Positions 17,123 to 25,287 of a stretch of DNA of 39,394 nt are shown piece after piece. The first letter of the stretch is position 1. Each line of letters starts with the position of its first letter. A program made the position numbers and the translations under genes. The stretch is from JAAYKS01 sp964479435 (GTDB lineage Bacteria; Bacillota; Clostridia; Saccharofermentanales; UBA5734): positions 1 to 39,394 of the forward strand of contig CAYZME010000006.1 of the NCBI GenBank assembly GCA_964479435.1, read 5' to 3'. The notes beneath the pieces were generated by a model, which did no database searches, was not told the origin of the DNA, and saw nothing but the letters and a program-made list of their open reading frames with translations.

Positions 17123-18286
17123 CTAGACCGTCGCCTCTGTCACAAGTTTTCCCATCGCGCGCAGTCTGGCCGCCAGCAACGGCACGATCGTCCCGCGGTT
17201 CTGTACGCCCAGTTGCTTAAAGGTGATGGAACCGTGCGCGGGGTTCTGCGCCCCTCCCACGAGAAAATGCACCGCGTCCGCTTCACGCAACAGCTGGCAA
17301 AACCGCGTCACGGCGGAGGCTTCGTCATACATCTCGGGGTCCTCTTCCAAAATGTTGTAGACCTGGTTGAGCGTCGCGACGCCCTCGGTGACCAGGTCGA
17401 TGCCCTCGATCTCGTACTCCGGCGGATGGGCGATCGAAGCCACCGGGGCATGCAATGTGCGCACAGGTCGCCCCGAGACGCGCGCCACCATGTCGGTGGT
17501 GGACGATCCGCACACGATGTGCGTGCCGGCGGCCGCCAAAAAACCTTCGACAAAGGAGAGGTCAAATTGTCTGGTGCTCGGCGGCCCTGTCATGACATGG
17601 ACCACCCGGGCTGGGCGGCACGCCAGCAACACGCAGCTCGCGTCGTCCCGGTGAACCCCGTCCGAGAGGCGGGCGGCTTGGGCCAAAATGGCCTCCGGCA
17701 GACGGGAAGGCGCCATCGCTTGCGAAATCTTGCGCGTCGCGAAAGCGGCGACCCCCTCTTCCCCCCACCCCAGAACGTGCGTGGTCCCGATCCCGGCCTG
17801 GGTGACGCCGTCGGAAAACAAGGCCAGCGACTCGCCGTCGCGCAATGTCCCCGATGTTTCGGCGACCAGTTCGTAGCCCAGCGTAAAGAAGCGTCGCTGG
17901 GCCACCCGCGCGGCGCCGTCGCGAATGAGCAACGGCGCGGGCGCGTCATAGGACAAAAGCGTGTATTGGCCGTTTTTCAAAATGCGCGCCGCGGTAAAAG
18001 CACAATAAGGCACGTCCGAGGTTTTGGCGCGGTGCATCGAATCCGCGACCGCCGCGCAGGCATCCTGAACCGGCGTCCCTCCGGCCAGCAAAACAGCCAG
18101 GCGATTGGTACAGGTGATCGCGGCGATGTTGGCGTAGATTCCCGAACCCATTCCGTCGCCGACGATCACGATCGTCGCGTCGGGCGAGCGCTGGATGATC
18201 ACATGATCCCCACATACCGCCTGGCCCTGCTTGTTGACCTGCGCCACGTGGGTTTCGACGTAGCGGTCGACCGGGGCGCCCATCAT
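17123..18286 (-). CDS. SpoIIE-type serine/threonine phosphatase, hydrogenase-associated
   Basis: A 387-residue protein with an N-terminal PP2C/SpoIIE phosphatase domain (about 10-230). Metal-binding motifs are VGDGMGSGIYAN (about 42-53), ALFSDGV and HRDDASCVLL. A further 150-residue C-terminal domain (from about 235) has no recognised catalytic motif and is typical of the phosphatases that accompany HydS-type sensory hydrogenases in fermentative anaerobes. It should remove phosphate from a serine or threonine on an unknown partner, probably under control of the HydS PAS protein. The ATG at 18286 overlaps the hydS stop in an ATGA arrangement, so the two are translationally coupled. AdhE follows on the same strand. 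The target is not visible in the window. Confidence 0.85.
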   Translation of the reverse strand: MMGAPVDRYVETHVAQVNKQGQAVCGDHVIIQRSPDATIVIVGDGMGSGIYANIAAITCTNRLAVLLAGGTPVQDACAAVADSMHRAKTSDVPYCAFTAARILKNGQYTLLSYDAPAPLLIRDGAARVAQRRFFTLGYELVAETSGTLRDGESLALFSDGVTQAGIGTTHVLGWGEEGVAAFATRKISQAMAPSRLPEAILAQAARLSDGVHRDDASCVLLACRPARVVHVMTGPPSTRQFDLSFVEGFLAAAGTHIVCGSSTTDMVARVSGRPVRTLHAPVASIAHPPEYEIEGIDLVTEGVATLNQVYNILEEDPEMYDEASAVTRFCQLLREADAVHFLVGGAQNPAHGSITFKQLGVQNRGTIVPLLAARLRAMGKLVTEATV

Positions 18287-19074
18287 TCGCCCTCCTCGAA
18301 CAGGCTCATCAGTTTGTGGACCATTTCCTCACCTTTGGCGGTGCTTTTGCCGAGCATACCGGCCACTTCCTGCGACAAACGGATCTGGTGATCCAGCAGC
18401 TCCTGTGCCTGGCGCAACGTTTGCATGCGCACCAGATCGGTCGATTTTTGCCGCGACGGGAGTTCCGAGATATCCATGAAAATCCCCACGTATTGCCGCA
18501 CATCGCGCAGTGTGTATAAAATTTCGTGGAACCGGCGGCCATAATGGGAAATCACCGCCTCAAAGCGATCGCCGCCCTCCGCGGCCAACGATTCAAATCC
18601 CGCCGCGTCCATGAGATAAGAGATGTGCCGGCCCAACACCGCGTTTCCGCACTGGAACATTTTGCGAAACGCCGGGTTGATGTTGACAATCCGCAACTCC
18701 TCGTCGAGGATCAGGATGCCGTTGGGGCTGGTTTCGAGGATGCGGTCGGTCCGCTGCTCCGCCAGACGGCGCATATAAGGGATGCACATCTCCGCTTCGG
18801 CCATCCCCAACACGACGGCGACCGCGTTGTCACGGCAGCTTTTATATCCGCAGGCGCCGCAGTTGAGTTGCATTTCCGGGCTGGACTTGCCGGTCTGCTC
18901 GAACACCTCCTGGATCCGGGTCTCGTCAATGTCCGGTTTATGAATGCCGGCCTGTTTCGAGTACACAGCGGTCAGGGCCGCCGGCAAGCGGAACGGGATC
19001 GGCGGCGAATCCGCCTCCGGCGCCGCGGGCCTGTCGGCGCCGGGTTGCGCCCGGGGCGGGTGCGAGGGGGCCAT
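18283..19074 (-). CDS. HydS C-terminal part: Fe-S and PAS domains (downstream of a frameshift)
   Basis: This frame carries the end of the sensory hydrogenase encoded by 18972-20078. After a proline-rich linker comes an Fe-S domain (LNCGACGYKSCRDNA, followed by EAEMC) of the four-cysteine type found in corrinoid proteins and hydrogenase sensors. A PAS domain follows (RILETSPNGILILDEELRIVNINPAF onward), then a helical tail (LVRMQTLRQAQELLDHQIRLSQEVAGMLGKS) typical of a signalling coiled coil. In related proteins these domains are fused to the hydrogenase domain. The open frame extends upstream to 19215 in the -1 phase. If translated on its own it could start at the ATG 19072-19074, which has AAAGGAA 3 nt before it. 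I think a one-base frameshift at 19108-19112 is more likely than two genes. It overlaps the SpoIIE-type gene by 4 nt. Confidence 0.8.
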   Translation of the reverse strand: MAPSHPPRAQPGADRPAAPEADSPPIPFRLPAALTAVYSKQAGIHKPDIDETRIQEVFEQTGKSSPEMQLNCGACGYKSCRDNAVAVVLGMAEAEMCIPYMRRLAEQRTDRILETSPNGILILDEELRIVNINPAFRKMFQCGNAVLGRHISYLMDAAGFESLAAEGGDRFEAVISHYGRRFHEILYTLRDVRQYVGIFMDISELPSRQKSTDLVRMQTLRQAQELLDHQIRLSQEVAGMLGKSTAKGEEMVHKLMSLFEEGE

Positions 19075-20078
19075 CCGTTCCTTTTCTCTGGCGTAAAGAT
19101 CAGGTCGTTTTTGCGCTCGAACAGATTTTTCCCGGGTCCGTTGATACAGCCTTCCGCGCAAAACAAAGGCTCCACAATCCGATAGGCCCACACTTCGGGC
19201 GGAACATCGAGCCATTCCATCACCGCTTCCGCGCCGCTGGTATGCAGGACATCCGGACGCACCCCGTCATTGGGGATGTCGGCGGTCTTGAGCATGCCTC
19301 CGGCCAGCGCGAACAACCGCGCGTCAGCCAGCCCGGCGTGGGCGGCGATCGGGTCGGGCGATTCAAAATCGCTCTCGATGCAGGTGGCCAGGTCGATGCC
19401 CGCTTCCCCGAGCCACGCTTCGAGTTCCATAAAAGTCAAAACCTCATCGACGACGCCCTCGTACTCCGGCCGGGCGGCTTCCTGTTTTTTGGCGGCGCAG
19501 GGGCCGATGAAAACGACGCGCCAGCCTGGACCGAGGCGCTCTCTCAATAGGCGCGCGTGCGCGATCATTGGCGAGGCAATGGCGAGGATCTGGTCGACCA
19601 GCTCCGGGCGGTATTTTTCGATGTAGTGAACCACCGCCGGACAGGCGGAGCCAATACAGCCGGCATGTTCGGGGTCGCAGCCGATCAGCGCCGTGGTCGC
19701 GTGCGCGACCGCGTGCGCCCCCTCCGCGGTCTCGGCCACATACGCGAACCCCAGCCGTCGCAGCGCGGCCGGCAGACGTGTGCTCTTCCAGCCGGAAAAC
19801 ACGGTGGCAAAAGACGGGGCGACACTGACAGCCACGCGCTCGCCGGCGCGGATCAGCTCCCGCACCCGTTCGGTATCCGGGCGAATGGTTTTGGCGTGTT
19901 GCGGGCACTCGCGCACACAAGTGCCGCACTGGATGCAGAGGGTGTCGTCGACATAGGCCTGCCCGTCGCGGATCCGGATCGCTTTGACCGGGCACACGCG
20001 CACACAGCGGTAACAATCACGACAGTTGGCTGTCAACGTATAGACAATCGGCCTGAGGCCATCCGCGGGTCTGAACAT
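18972..20078 (-). CDS. hydS: HydS-type sensory [FeFe]-hydrogenase, N-terminal part (frameshifted)
   Basis: Two [4Fe-4S] ferredoxin motifs (C19, C22, C25, C29 and C48, C51, C54, C58) are followed by an [FeFe]-hydrogenase H-cluster domain. The four cluster cysteines are kept: C146 in GSACP, C194 in IGPCAAKK, and C307 and C311 in FCAEGC. The proton-relay cysteine of the catalytic enzymes is alanine here (A145). This pattern marks group C sensory hydrogenases rather than H2 producers. Homology ends near residue 322 (NLFER). From there the frame runs into an Arg-rich tail unlike any domain, while the true continuation is in the -1 frame. One extra A in the A5 run (19108-19112) would join them into a protein of about 600 residues. 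The ATG at 20076-20078 has AAAGGAG upstream. It lies 14 nt after hydA. Confidence 0.88.
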   Translation of the reverse strand: MFRPADGLRPIVYTLTANCRDCYRCVRVCPVKAIRIRDGQAYVDDTLCIQCGTCVRECPQHAKTIRPDTERVRELIRAGERVAVSVAPSFATVFSGWKSTRLPAALRRLGFAYVAETAEGAHAVAHATTALIGCDPEHAGCIGSACPAVVHYIEKYRPELVDQILAIASPMIAHARLLRERLGPGWRVVFIGPCAAKKQEAARPEYEGVVDEVLTFMELEAWLGEAGIDLATCIESDFESPDPIAAHAGLADARLFALAGGMLKTADIPNDGVRPDVLHTSGAEAVMEWLDVPPEVWAYRIVEPLFCAEGCINGPGKNLFERKNDLIFTPEKRNGWPPRTRPGRNPAPTGPRRRRRIRRRSRSACRRP

Positions 20079-20092
20079 CGCGCCGTCTCCTT

Positions 20093-22126
20093 TTAGGTCG
20101 TCTCAACGTGTACGAGACTGCGTTCGATGGCGGCGATCACCTGGTCGAGCGTACACTTGAGCAATTGCTCGTCGCCGACGCGGACAACGGGTCCTTTTTT
20201 ACATTCTTCACTGCAAAAAGATGCGGATAACTCGATGGTTTCTTCCAGTCCCTGTTCACCGATCCAGGCGACGATCTCGTGGTAGAGCTCTTGCGCGCCG
20301 CGGAGAAAACAACTGGTGCCAAAGCAAATGCTGACGTGGAGTCTGGCTTGCGGAGCCGAGAAGATCACGACCTCCTCGCTGTCGATCCGGCGACGGTTCT
20401 GGTAGGAGGTATGCAGCAGTTTGTGCGCGCGGTGACTGCCGGGTTTCTCCAGGTGCAGGTCATAGATTTCGCGGATATAGGGGTTTTCCTGCGCTTTGTG
20501 CAGCGGCAACATGCGGTCGTTGTCATACAGACCCTGTGTCCGTTTGCTGACCGCGCTTGTGTGCTCGGTGATCGGCTGCCCGCCGCCGTTGACACAGCCG
20601 CCGGGGCAGGCCATCACTTCCACCAGGTCATAGTGCGCCTCGCCCGCGCGGATGCGGTCGACCAGTTGGCGGGCGTTGCCCAGGCCGCTGACGACCGCCA
20701 GCCGCAAGGTGGTTTCGCCCGCCGTGACTTCGGCCTCACGCAAGCCCTCGCTGCCGCGCACCTGATGAAACTCGAACCCGTCCAGCTTTTTGCCGGCCAG
20801 TTTTTCCGAAGCATAGCGCAGGACCGCTTCGGCAACCCCGCCGGAATTGCCGAAGATCACGCCGCCCCCGGTTTTAAAACCGAACGGCATGTCGAACGAT
20901 TCGGGCTCGAGCTGCTCAAAACGCAAGCCCGATTCCTGAATCATCAGGACCGTCTCTTGTGTGGTAAGCACGATGTCGACGTCGGGGTTGCCGTCGACCG
21001 CGAATTCAGGCCGCTGCGCCTCGTATTTTTTCGCGGTACAGGGCATGATCGAGATCACGACCAGGTCCTCGCGGGCAATCCCCAGGTCTTTGGCCAGTAC
21101 GTCTTTGGCCAGGGAGCCAAACATCTGCTGTGGCGAACGGCAGGAGGACAAATTGGGCAGCATCTCGGCGTAGTACTGCTCGGCGAATTTAATCCAGGCC
21201 GGGCAGCAAGAGGTAAATTGCGGAATCCGGGTTGGAGCCTTGTTCCCCTCATTTGGCTGCTGTATGCGCGACAAGAACTCGTTCGCTTCCTCAATAATCG
21301 TGAGATCGGCGGTGAACGACGTGTCAAATACTTTGTCGATGCCCATGCGGCGCAGCGAGGCGACGATTTGCCCGGTAGTGGTCGTGCCGGGGGCAAAACC
21401 GAATTCTTCGCCCAAAGCCACCCGTACCGCGGGGGCGATCTGCGCGATGACGGTTTTTTGCGGGTCGTGGATAGCCTTCCAGGCCTGCTCCATATTCGCT
21501 TTGGGGATGATCGCGCCGACCGGGCAGACTTTGGCGCATTGGCCGCAGTTCACGCACTCGACCGCGTTGAGCTCTTTATTGAAAGCCGGTGTGACGATCA
21601 CTTTGGAACCGCGGTGTGCGAAATCCAGCGCGCCCACACTCTGTATCTCCGCGCAAACGCGTACGCAGTCGCCGCACAGTACGCATTTATTGGGATCGCG
21701 CACCAACGCGGCCGAAGAGGTGTCCAGTGGCTTGCCGAGCTCGCTCTTTTTGAACCGCACTTTATGTATTCCCAGGCGGCGGGAGAGTTTTTGCAATTGG
21801 CAACTGGCGGAGCGAGAACAGGTCGGGCACTCCTGATCGTGGTTTGCCAACAATAGCTCAACGATCATTTTGCGCATCGCCCGGATCTCGCCGGTGTTGG
21901 TGCGCACCACCATCCCGGGCAGCGGCTGGGTCGAACAGGACGGCACCAGGCCCTGCCCATCGACCTCGACCATGCACAACCGGCAGGCCCCATAGATACT
22001 CATTTCACTGTGGTAGCAAAAGGTGGGGATTTCAATCCGCGCCTTGCGGACCACTTCCAGCAGGTTGCGTTCGTTTTCGATGATGACATCGATGCCGTCG
22101 ACCGTGAGTGTTTTTCCTTTTTTCAT
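20093..22126 (-). CDS. hydA: [FeFe]-hydrogenase catalytic subunit of an NADH/ferredoxin-bifurcating complex
   Basis: A 677-residue HydA, the catalytic subunit of trimeric HydABC. It makes H2 from protons with electrons from both NADH and reduced ferredoxin. Domains in order: plant-type [2Fe-2S] (C37, C48, C51, C64); a His-Cys3 [4Fe-4S] (H96, C100, C103, C109); two [4Fe-4S] (C148-C158 and C191-C201); and the H-cluster domain with TSCCPAW (C307 proton relay, C308 ligand), MPCTAKKYEAQRPE (C363) and MACPGGCVNGGGQP (C507, C511). A C-terminal thioredoxin-like [2Fe-2S] domain has C601, C606, C638 and C642. This layout is that of group A3-type NADH-linked hydrogenases. GGAG lies 6 nt before the ATG. 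The gene is 27 nt after hydB and 14 nt before hydS. All key residues are intact. Confidence 0.97.
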   Translation of the reverse strand: MKKGKTLTVDGIDVIIENERNLLEVVRKARIEIPTFCYHSEMSIYGACRLCMVEVDGQGLVPSCSTQPLPGMVVRTNTGEIRAMRKMIVELLLANHDQECPTCSRSASCQLQKLSRRLGIHKVRFKKSELGKPLDTSSAALVRDPNKCVLCGDCVRVCAEIQSVGALDFAHRGSKVIVTPAFNKELNAVECVNCGQCAKVCPVGAIIPKANMEQAWKAIHDPQKTVIAQIAPAVRVALGEEFGFAPGTTTTGQIVASLRRMGIDKVFDTSFTADLTIIEEANEFLSRIQQPNEGNKAPTRIPQFTSCCPAWIKFAEQYYAEMLPNLSSCRSPQQMFGSLAKDVLAKDLGIAREDLVVISIMPCTAKKYEAQRPEFAVDGNPDVDIVLTTQETVLMIQESGLRFEQLEPESFDMPFGFKTGGGVIFGNSGGVAEAVLRYASEKLAGKKLDGFEFHQVRGSEGLREAEVTAGETTLRLAVVSGLGNARQLVDRIRAGEAHYDLVEVMACPGGCVNGGGQPITEHTSAVSKRTQGLYDNDRMLPLHKAQENPYIREIYDLHLEKPGSHRAHKLLHTSYQNRRRIDSEEVVIFSAPQARLHVSICFGTSCFLRGAQELYHEIVAWIGEQGLEETIELSASFCSEECKKGPVVRVGDEQLLKCTLDQVIAAIERSLVHVETT

Positions 22127-22153
22127 ATGATCTCCAACTCCTGTTCCGGGCCG

Positions 22154-24034
22154 TCAGCCGATGGTCACGGCCGCGAATTTACAGACTTCCATACAGACGC
22201 CGCATTGGATGCAGGCTTCCTGATCGATGAGATACGGCTTTTTCAGCTCGCCTGTGATGGCGCCGACGGGACATTTGCGTGCGCACAGACTGCAGCCGCG
22301 GCACGCGTCGGCGATGATCCGGTATTTTGCCAGCGCCTTGCAGCGGCCGGTCGGGCAGTATTTTTTTGTGACATGCGCCTCGTACTCATCGCGGAAATAT
22401 TTCAGTGTCGAGAGCACAGGGTTGGGCGCTGTTTTTCCCAGCCCGCACAATGATCCTTTTTGCACCACTTGCGCCAGCTCTTCCAGGAGAGGAATGGTCG
22501 TCTCATCGGCACGCCCTTCGATGATGTCGTCCAACAGCGCCAGCATCTGTTTGGTGCCTTCGCGGCAAACGACACATTTGCCGCAGGACTCGTTCTGCGT
22601 GAACTGCATGAAAAAGCGGGCGATAGCAACCATACAGGTTTGCTGATTCATCACGACCAGACCGCCCGAACCCACCATGGCGCCCGCGTTTTTGAGATTT
22701 TCGTAATCCAGGGGCAAGTCCAGGTGTTCTTGCGTGAGGCAACCGCCCGACGGGCCGCCGATTTGCACCGCTTTGAAATCGCAGCCGACCCGGGTTCCGT
22801 CATCGTCGACCACCCCGCCGCCGATGTCGTGGACAATCGTCCGCAAGGTTGTGCCAAAAGGAACCTCAATCAGGCCGGTGTTGGCGACATGCCCGGTCAG
22901 GGCAAAGGTTTTGGTGCCTTTGGAAGTGGCGGTGCCGATCGCGGAATAGGCCTGCGCGCCCATGTTCATGATCACGGGGATGGTCGCGAATGTTTCCACG
23001 TTGTTGATCACGGTGGGTTTGCCGAACAGGCCGCTTTGGGCCGGATACGGCGGTTTGGGCGAGGGCATGCCGCGGTTGCCTTCGATCGAGGCGATCAGTG
23101 CCGTTTCCTCACCGCAGACAAAAGCGCCGGCGCCTTCCATGACCTGCATGTCAAAATCCTGTGACGAGCCGAAGAGATCGCACCCCAAGATGCCCGCCTG
23201 ACGCGCGTCGAGGACGGCTTTTTTCATCCGGGCGACCGCCAACGGATACTCGGCCCGCACATATACATACCCTTCGCTCGCGCCGACGGCGCGGGCCGCG
23301 ATCAGCATCCCTTCAATCACGGCGTGTGGGTTCGCCTCCATCAGGCTGCGGTCCATGAACGCCCCGGGGTCTCCTTCGTCGCCGTTGCAGATGATGTATT
23401 TTTGCGGCTCAGGCTGCACACGCGTCAGTTCCCACTTGCGGGCGGTCGGAAAGCCGCCGCCGCCGCGCCCACGCAACCCCGATGCCGCGATCAGGCGACA
23501 GACCGCCTCGCCGTCCATTTCCAGAAAGGCCCGCCGGGCAGCAAAATACCCGTTGTCGGCGATATACTCGTCAATCTCCTCGGCATCGATGTACCCACAC
23601 AGCTTGAGTGTCGTGCGGGACTGGCGGCGATAAAAGCCGATGTCGTGTGAAACCGTCGTATGGTTTCCGGTGTCGGGTTCGCGGAAAACCAGCCTGTCGA
23701 TGATTTTCTTTTCGATCAAGGTGGTTTGCACAATCTCTTCCGCGTCCCGCGGTTTGACATGGGTGTAGAGAATCCCTTCCGGCAGGATGGTCACCAGGGG
23801 GCCGATCTGGCAAAACCCCTGACAACCGCTGCGCGAAATCAACACATCGCCGTGGTCATCCTGAAAACTCAAAGCCACATCCAGCCCGCGCTCCCGTAGA
23901 GCGCGGGCGAGCGCGTCGTGTACTTTTTTCGACCCATTCGCCACGCACCCGGTGCCCGCGCAGACGATGACACGGACCGGTATCTGTTCCACCTTTTCGA
24001 TGTATTTCTGTTTACGTTTTTCCAAAGCAATCAT
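22154..24034 (-). CDS. hydB: NuoF-like NADH-binding subunit of bifurcating hydrogenase
   Basis: A 626-residue HydB, the flavin- and NADH-binding subunit where electron bifurcation is thought to occur. An N-terminal thioredoxin-like [2Fe-2S] domain (C25, C30, C71, C75) is followed by the NuoF core. The core has an NADH/FMN glycine loop GRGGGGFPTARKWEL (from 188), CNGDEGDPGAFMDRSLME (from 216) and the SLBB region. A [4Fe-4S] site is formed by C484, C487, C490 and C530. The C-terminus adds two ferredoxin-type [4Fe-4S] motifs (C578-C588 and C608-C618) that distinguish HydB from respiratory NuoF. The start ATG has GGAGG upstream. Only 2 nt separate it from hydC, so the two are co-translated. Confidence 0.97.
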   Translation of the reverse strand: MIALEKRKQKYIEKVEQIPVRVIVCAGTGCVANGSKKVHDALARALRERGLDVALSFQDDHGDVLISRSGCQGFCQIGPLVTILPEGILYTHVKPRDAEEIVQTTLIEKKIIDRLVFREPDTGNHTTVSHDIGFYRRQSRTTLKLCGYIDAEEIDEYIADNGYFAARRAFLEMDGEAVCRLIAASGLRGRGGGGFPTARKWELTRVQPEPQKYIICNGDEGDPGAFMDRSLMEANPHAVIEGMLIAARAVGASEGYVYVRAEYPLAVARMKKAVLDARQAGILGCDLFGSSQDFDMQVMEGAGAFVCGEETALIASIEGNRGMPSPKPPYPAQSGLFGKPTVINNVETFATIPVIMNMGAQAYSAIGTATSKGTKTFALTGHVANTGLIEVPFGTTLRTIVHDIGGGVVDDDGTRVGCDFKAVQIGGPSGGCLTQEHLDLPLDYENLKNAGAMVGSGGLVVMNQQTCMVAIARFFMQFTQNESCGKCVVCREGTKQMLALLDDIIEGRADETTIPLLEELAQVVQKGSLCGLGKTAPNPVLSTLKYFRDEYEAHVTKKYCPTGRCKALAKYRIIADACRGCSLCARKCPVGAITGELKKPYLIDQEACIQCGVCMEVCKFAAVTIG

Positions 24035-24036
24035 GT

Positions 24037-24543
24037 TCAGGCCTCCGCCTCTCCCTTGTTTTCAACCGCGATCATTTCTTTCACCAGGTCGACCGCGCCC
24101 TGTGGCGTCAACGGGCCGTGCACTTCGTCGTCGATGACGATCGCCGGCGCCAGTCCACAGGCGCCGAGGCAGGAAACCAGCTCCAGTGTGAACATCCCGT
24201 CTTCGGTGGTCTTTTGCTCTCCGGACAATCCCAGCTCCTTTTCCAGCGCTTCGAGGATGGCCGTCGATTTTTTTACATGGCAGGCCGTCCCGTCACAAAC
24301 GCGCACGACGTGGCGCCCTTTGGGCTCCAACGCAAAGTGGGAATAAAAGGTCGCCACCCCAAACACTTTGGCCGGAGAGATCCCGAGTGAAGTCGCGATA
24401 AACGTCATGATCTCCTCGGGCAGATATTTGTATTCCGCCTGCACCTCCTGGAGAATGGGAACCAGTTGCGCAGCCTTATTTTTGTGGGCGTCGAGAATCC
24501 GGCAGACGCGGTCGAACCGGCGGCCTGTCTCATTTTTCAGCAT
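24037..24543 (-). CDS. hydC: NuoE-like [2Fe-2S] subunit of bifurcating hydrogenase
   Basis: A 168-residue HydC, the small thioredoxin-fold subunit of HydABC that transfers electrons next to HydB. The [2Fe-2S] cysteines are C83 and C88 (CDGTAC) and C125 and C129 (CLGAC). The N-terminal helical bundle (LVPILQEVQAEYKYLPEEIMTFIA) and GVATFYSHFALEPKGRH are family signatures. Length is normal. Its start codon lies inside the end of rex (14-nt overlap), so repressor and enzyme are translated from one message. Confidence 0.96.
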   Translation of the reverse strand: MLKNETGRRFDRVCRILDAHKNKAAQLVPILQEVQAEYKYLPEEIMTFIATSLGISPAKVFGVATFYSHFALEPKGRHVVRVCDGTACHVKKSTAILEALEKELGLSGEQKTTEDGMFTLELVSCLGACGLAPAIVIDDEVHGPLTPQGAVDLVKEMIAVENKGEAEA

Positions 24544-25225
24544 GATGTGTACCCTGCCCTCTTTCTTTTCTCAGTGCGACTTCCAACCGGTTGGCCAACA
24601 CCGCCAACGAAGTCGCCATGTTTTCATGTTGCACAATCACCCCTTCGGGGACCGTGAGGTGGAAGGGTGTAAAATTCCAGATCCCGCGAATCCCGGCGGC
24701 TACCATCCGATCACAGATCGCTTGCGCCTCATGCGCGGGTACGGCGAGGATGCCGATCAGGATGTGCAGCCGGCGCACCATATCCTCGAGCTTGCTCATC
24801 GGCAAGACATTTTTGCCGGCGATTTGCGCACCCACTTTGGTGGGGTCGCTGTCAAACGCGGCGACGATATGCAGCCCGTAGTCCTCAAACCCTTCGTAGC
24901 CCAACAACGCCTGACCCAAGTGCCCGGCGCCCACGATGAAAGCGTCATGCGCGTTGTTGTAGCCGAGAAAGCGCTCCATACAATCGAGCAGGACCTCGAT
25001 GTCGTACCCGGTGCGCGGCCGGCCGGACGCGCCGATCCATTCAAGATCCTTGCGGATTTGAATCGGAGTGAGCGACAGGTCCGAAGCCATCACGGTACTT
25101 GAGATCGCGTCCAGCTGTTCATCCTGCCTGCGCTTGAGATATTGGTAATAGAGCGGAATGCGGCGCAGCGTCGGTTCGGGGATGACGGTTTCACTGGGGG
25201 AAGAGCCTGGATTATTCTCGGTCAT
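24530..25225 (-). CDS. rex: Redox-sensing transcriptional repressor Rex
   Basis: A 231-residue Rex protein. Rex binds DNA when NAD+ is high and lets go when NADH rises, switching on fermentative genes. The N-terminal winged helix is recognisable (IPEPTLRRIPLYYQYLKRR, then LTPIQIRKDLEWIG). The recognition region is diverged from the usual VTAAQIRKDLSYFGEFGKRG pattern. The Rossmann NADH domain has FIVGAGHLGQALLGYEGF (about 95-112) and the C-terminal swapped helix RIWNFTPFHL-type segment is present. AGGAGG lies 5 nt before the ATG (25223-25225). It heads the hydrogenase-adhE unit and lies directly behind a candidate operator, so it probably regulates itself and the operon. The diverged helix fits a non-standard operator sequence. 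Confidence 0.95.
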   Translation of the reverse strand: MTENNPGSSPSETVIPEPTLRRIPLYYQYLKRRQDEQLDAISSTVMASDLSLTPIQIRKDLEWIGASGRPRTGYDIEVLLDCMERFLGYNNAHDAFIVGAGHLGQALLGYEGFEDYGLHIVAAFDSDPTKVGAQIAGKNVLPMSKLEDMVRRLHILIGILAVPAHEAQAICDRMVAAGIRGIWNFTPFHLTVPEGVIVQHENMATSLAVLANRLEVALRKERGQGTHHAEK

Positions 25226-25249
25226 AAACGCCTCCTGATACGTGTAGGA

Positions 25250-25269
25250 ATCGATATGTTTATATCGAT
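25250..25269. promoter_or_regulatory. Palindromic candidate operator upstream of rex
   Basis: An exact inverted repeat, ATCGATAT - GTTT - ATATCGAT, sits between the promoter and the rex start, about 20-40 nt after the expected transcription start. Its 8-4-8 geometry matches that of Rex sites, but the sequence is not the usual TTGT...ACAA. Binding by Rex is inference. Confidence 0.55.
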
Positions 25270-25280
25270 AAATTTTTATC
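25267..25280. promoter_or_regulatory. Second, overlapping palindrome
   Basis: GATAAA (25267-25272) and TTTATC (25275-25280) form an exact inverted repeat around TT. It shares three bases with the larger palindrome and lies nearer the promoter. It may be a second operator half or a chance AT-rich feature. Confidence 0.3.
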
Positions 25281-25287
25281 CATACAT

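Noticed and set aside
17084..18391. Plus-strand open frame opposite the SpoIIE-type gene
   Set aside because: Same antisense pattern; no motif or start signal.
19107..19113. Programmed -1 ribosomal frameshift in hydS
   Set aside because: The context C-AAA-AAC lacks the X-XXY-YYZ pattern at the first position and no strong downstream stem was identified, so error or mutation is favoured; not fully excluded.
20279..21856. Long plus-strand open frame opposite hydA (about 525 codons)
   Set aside because: No recognisable domain and biased composition; hydA on the other strand has every cofactor motif intact.
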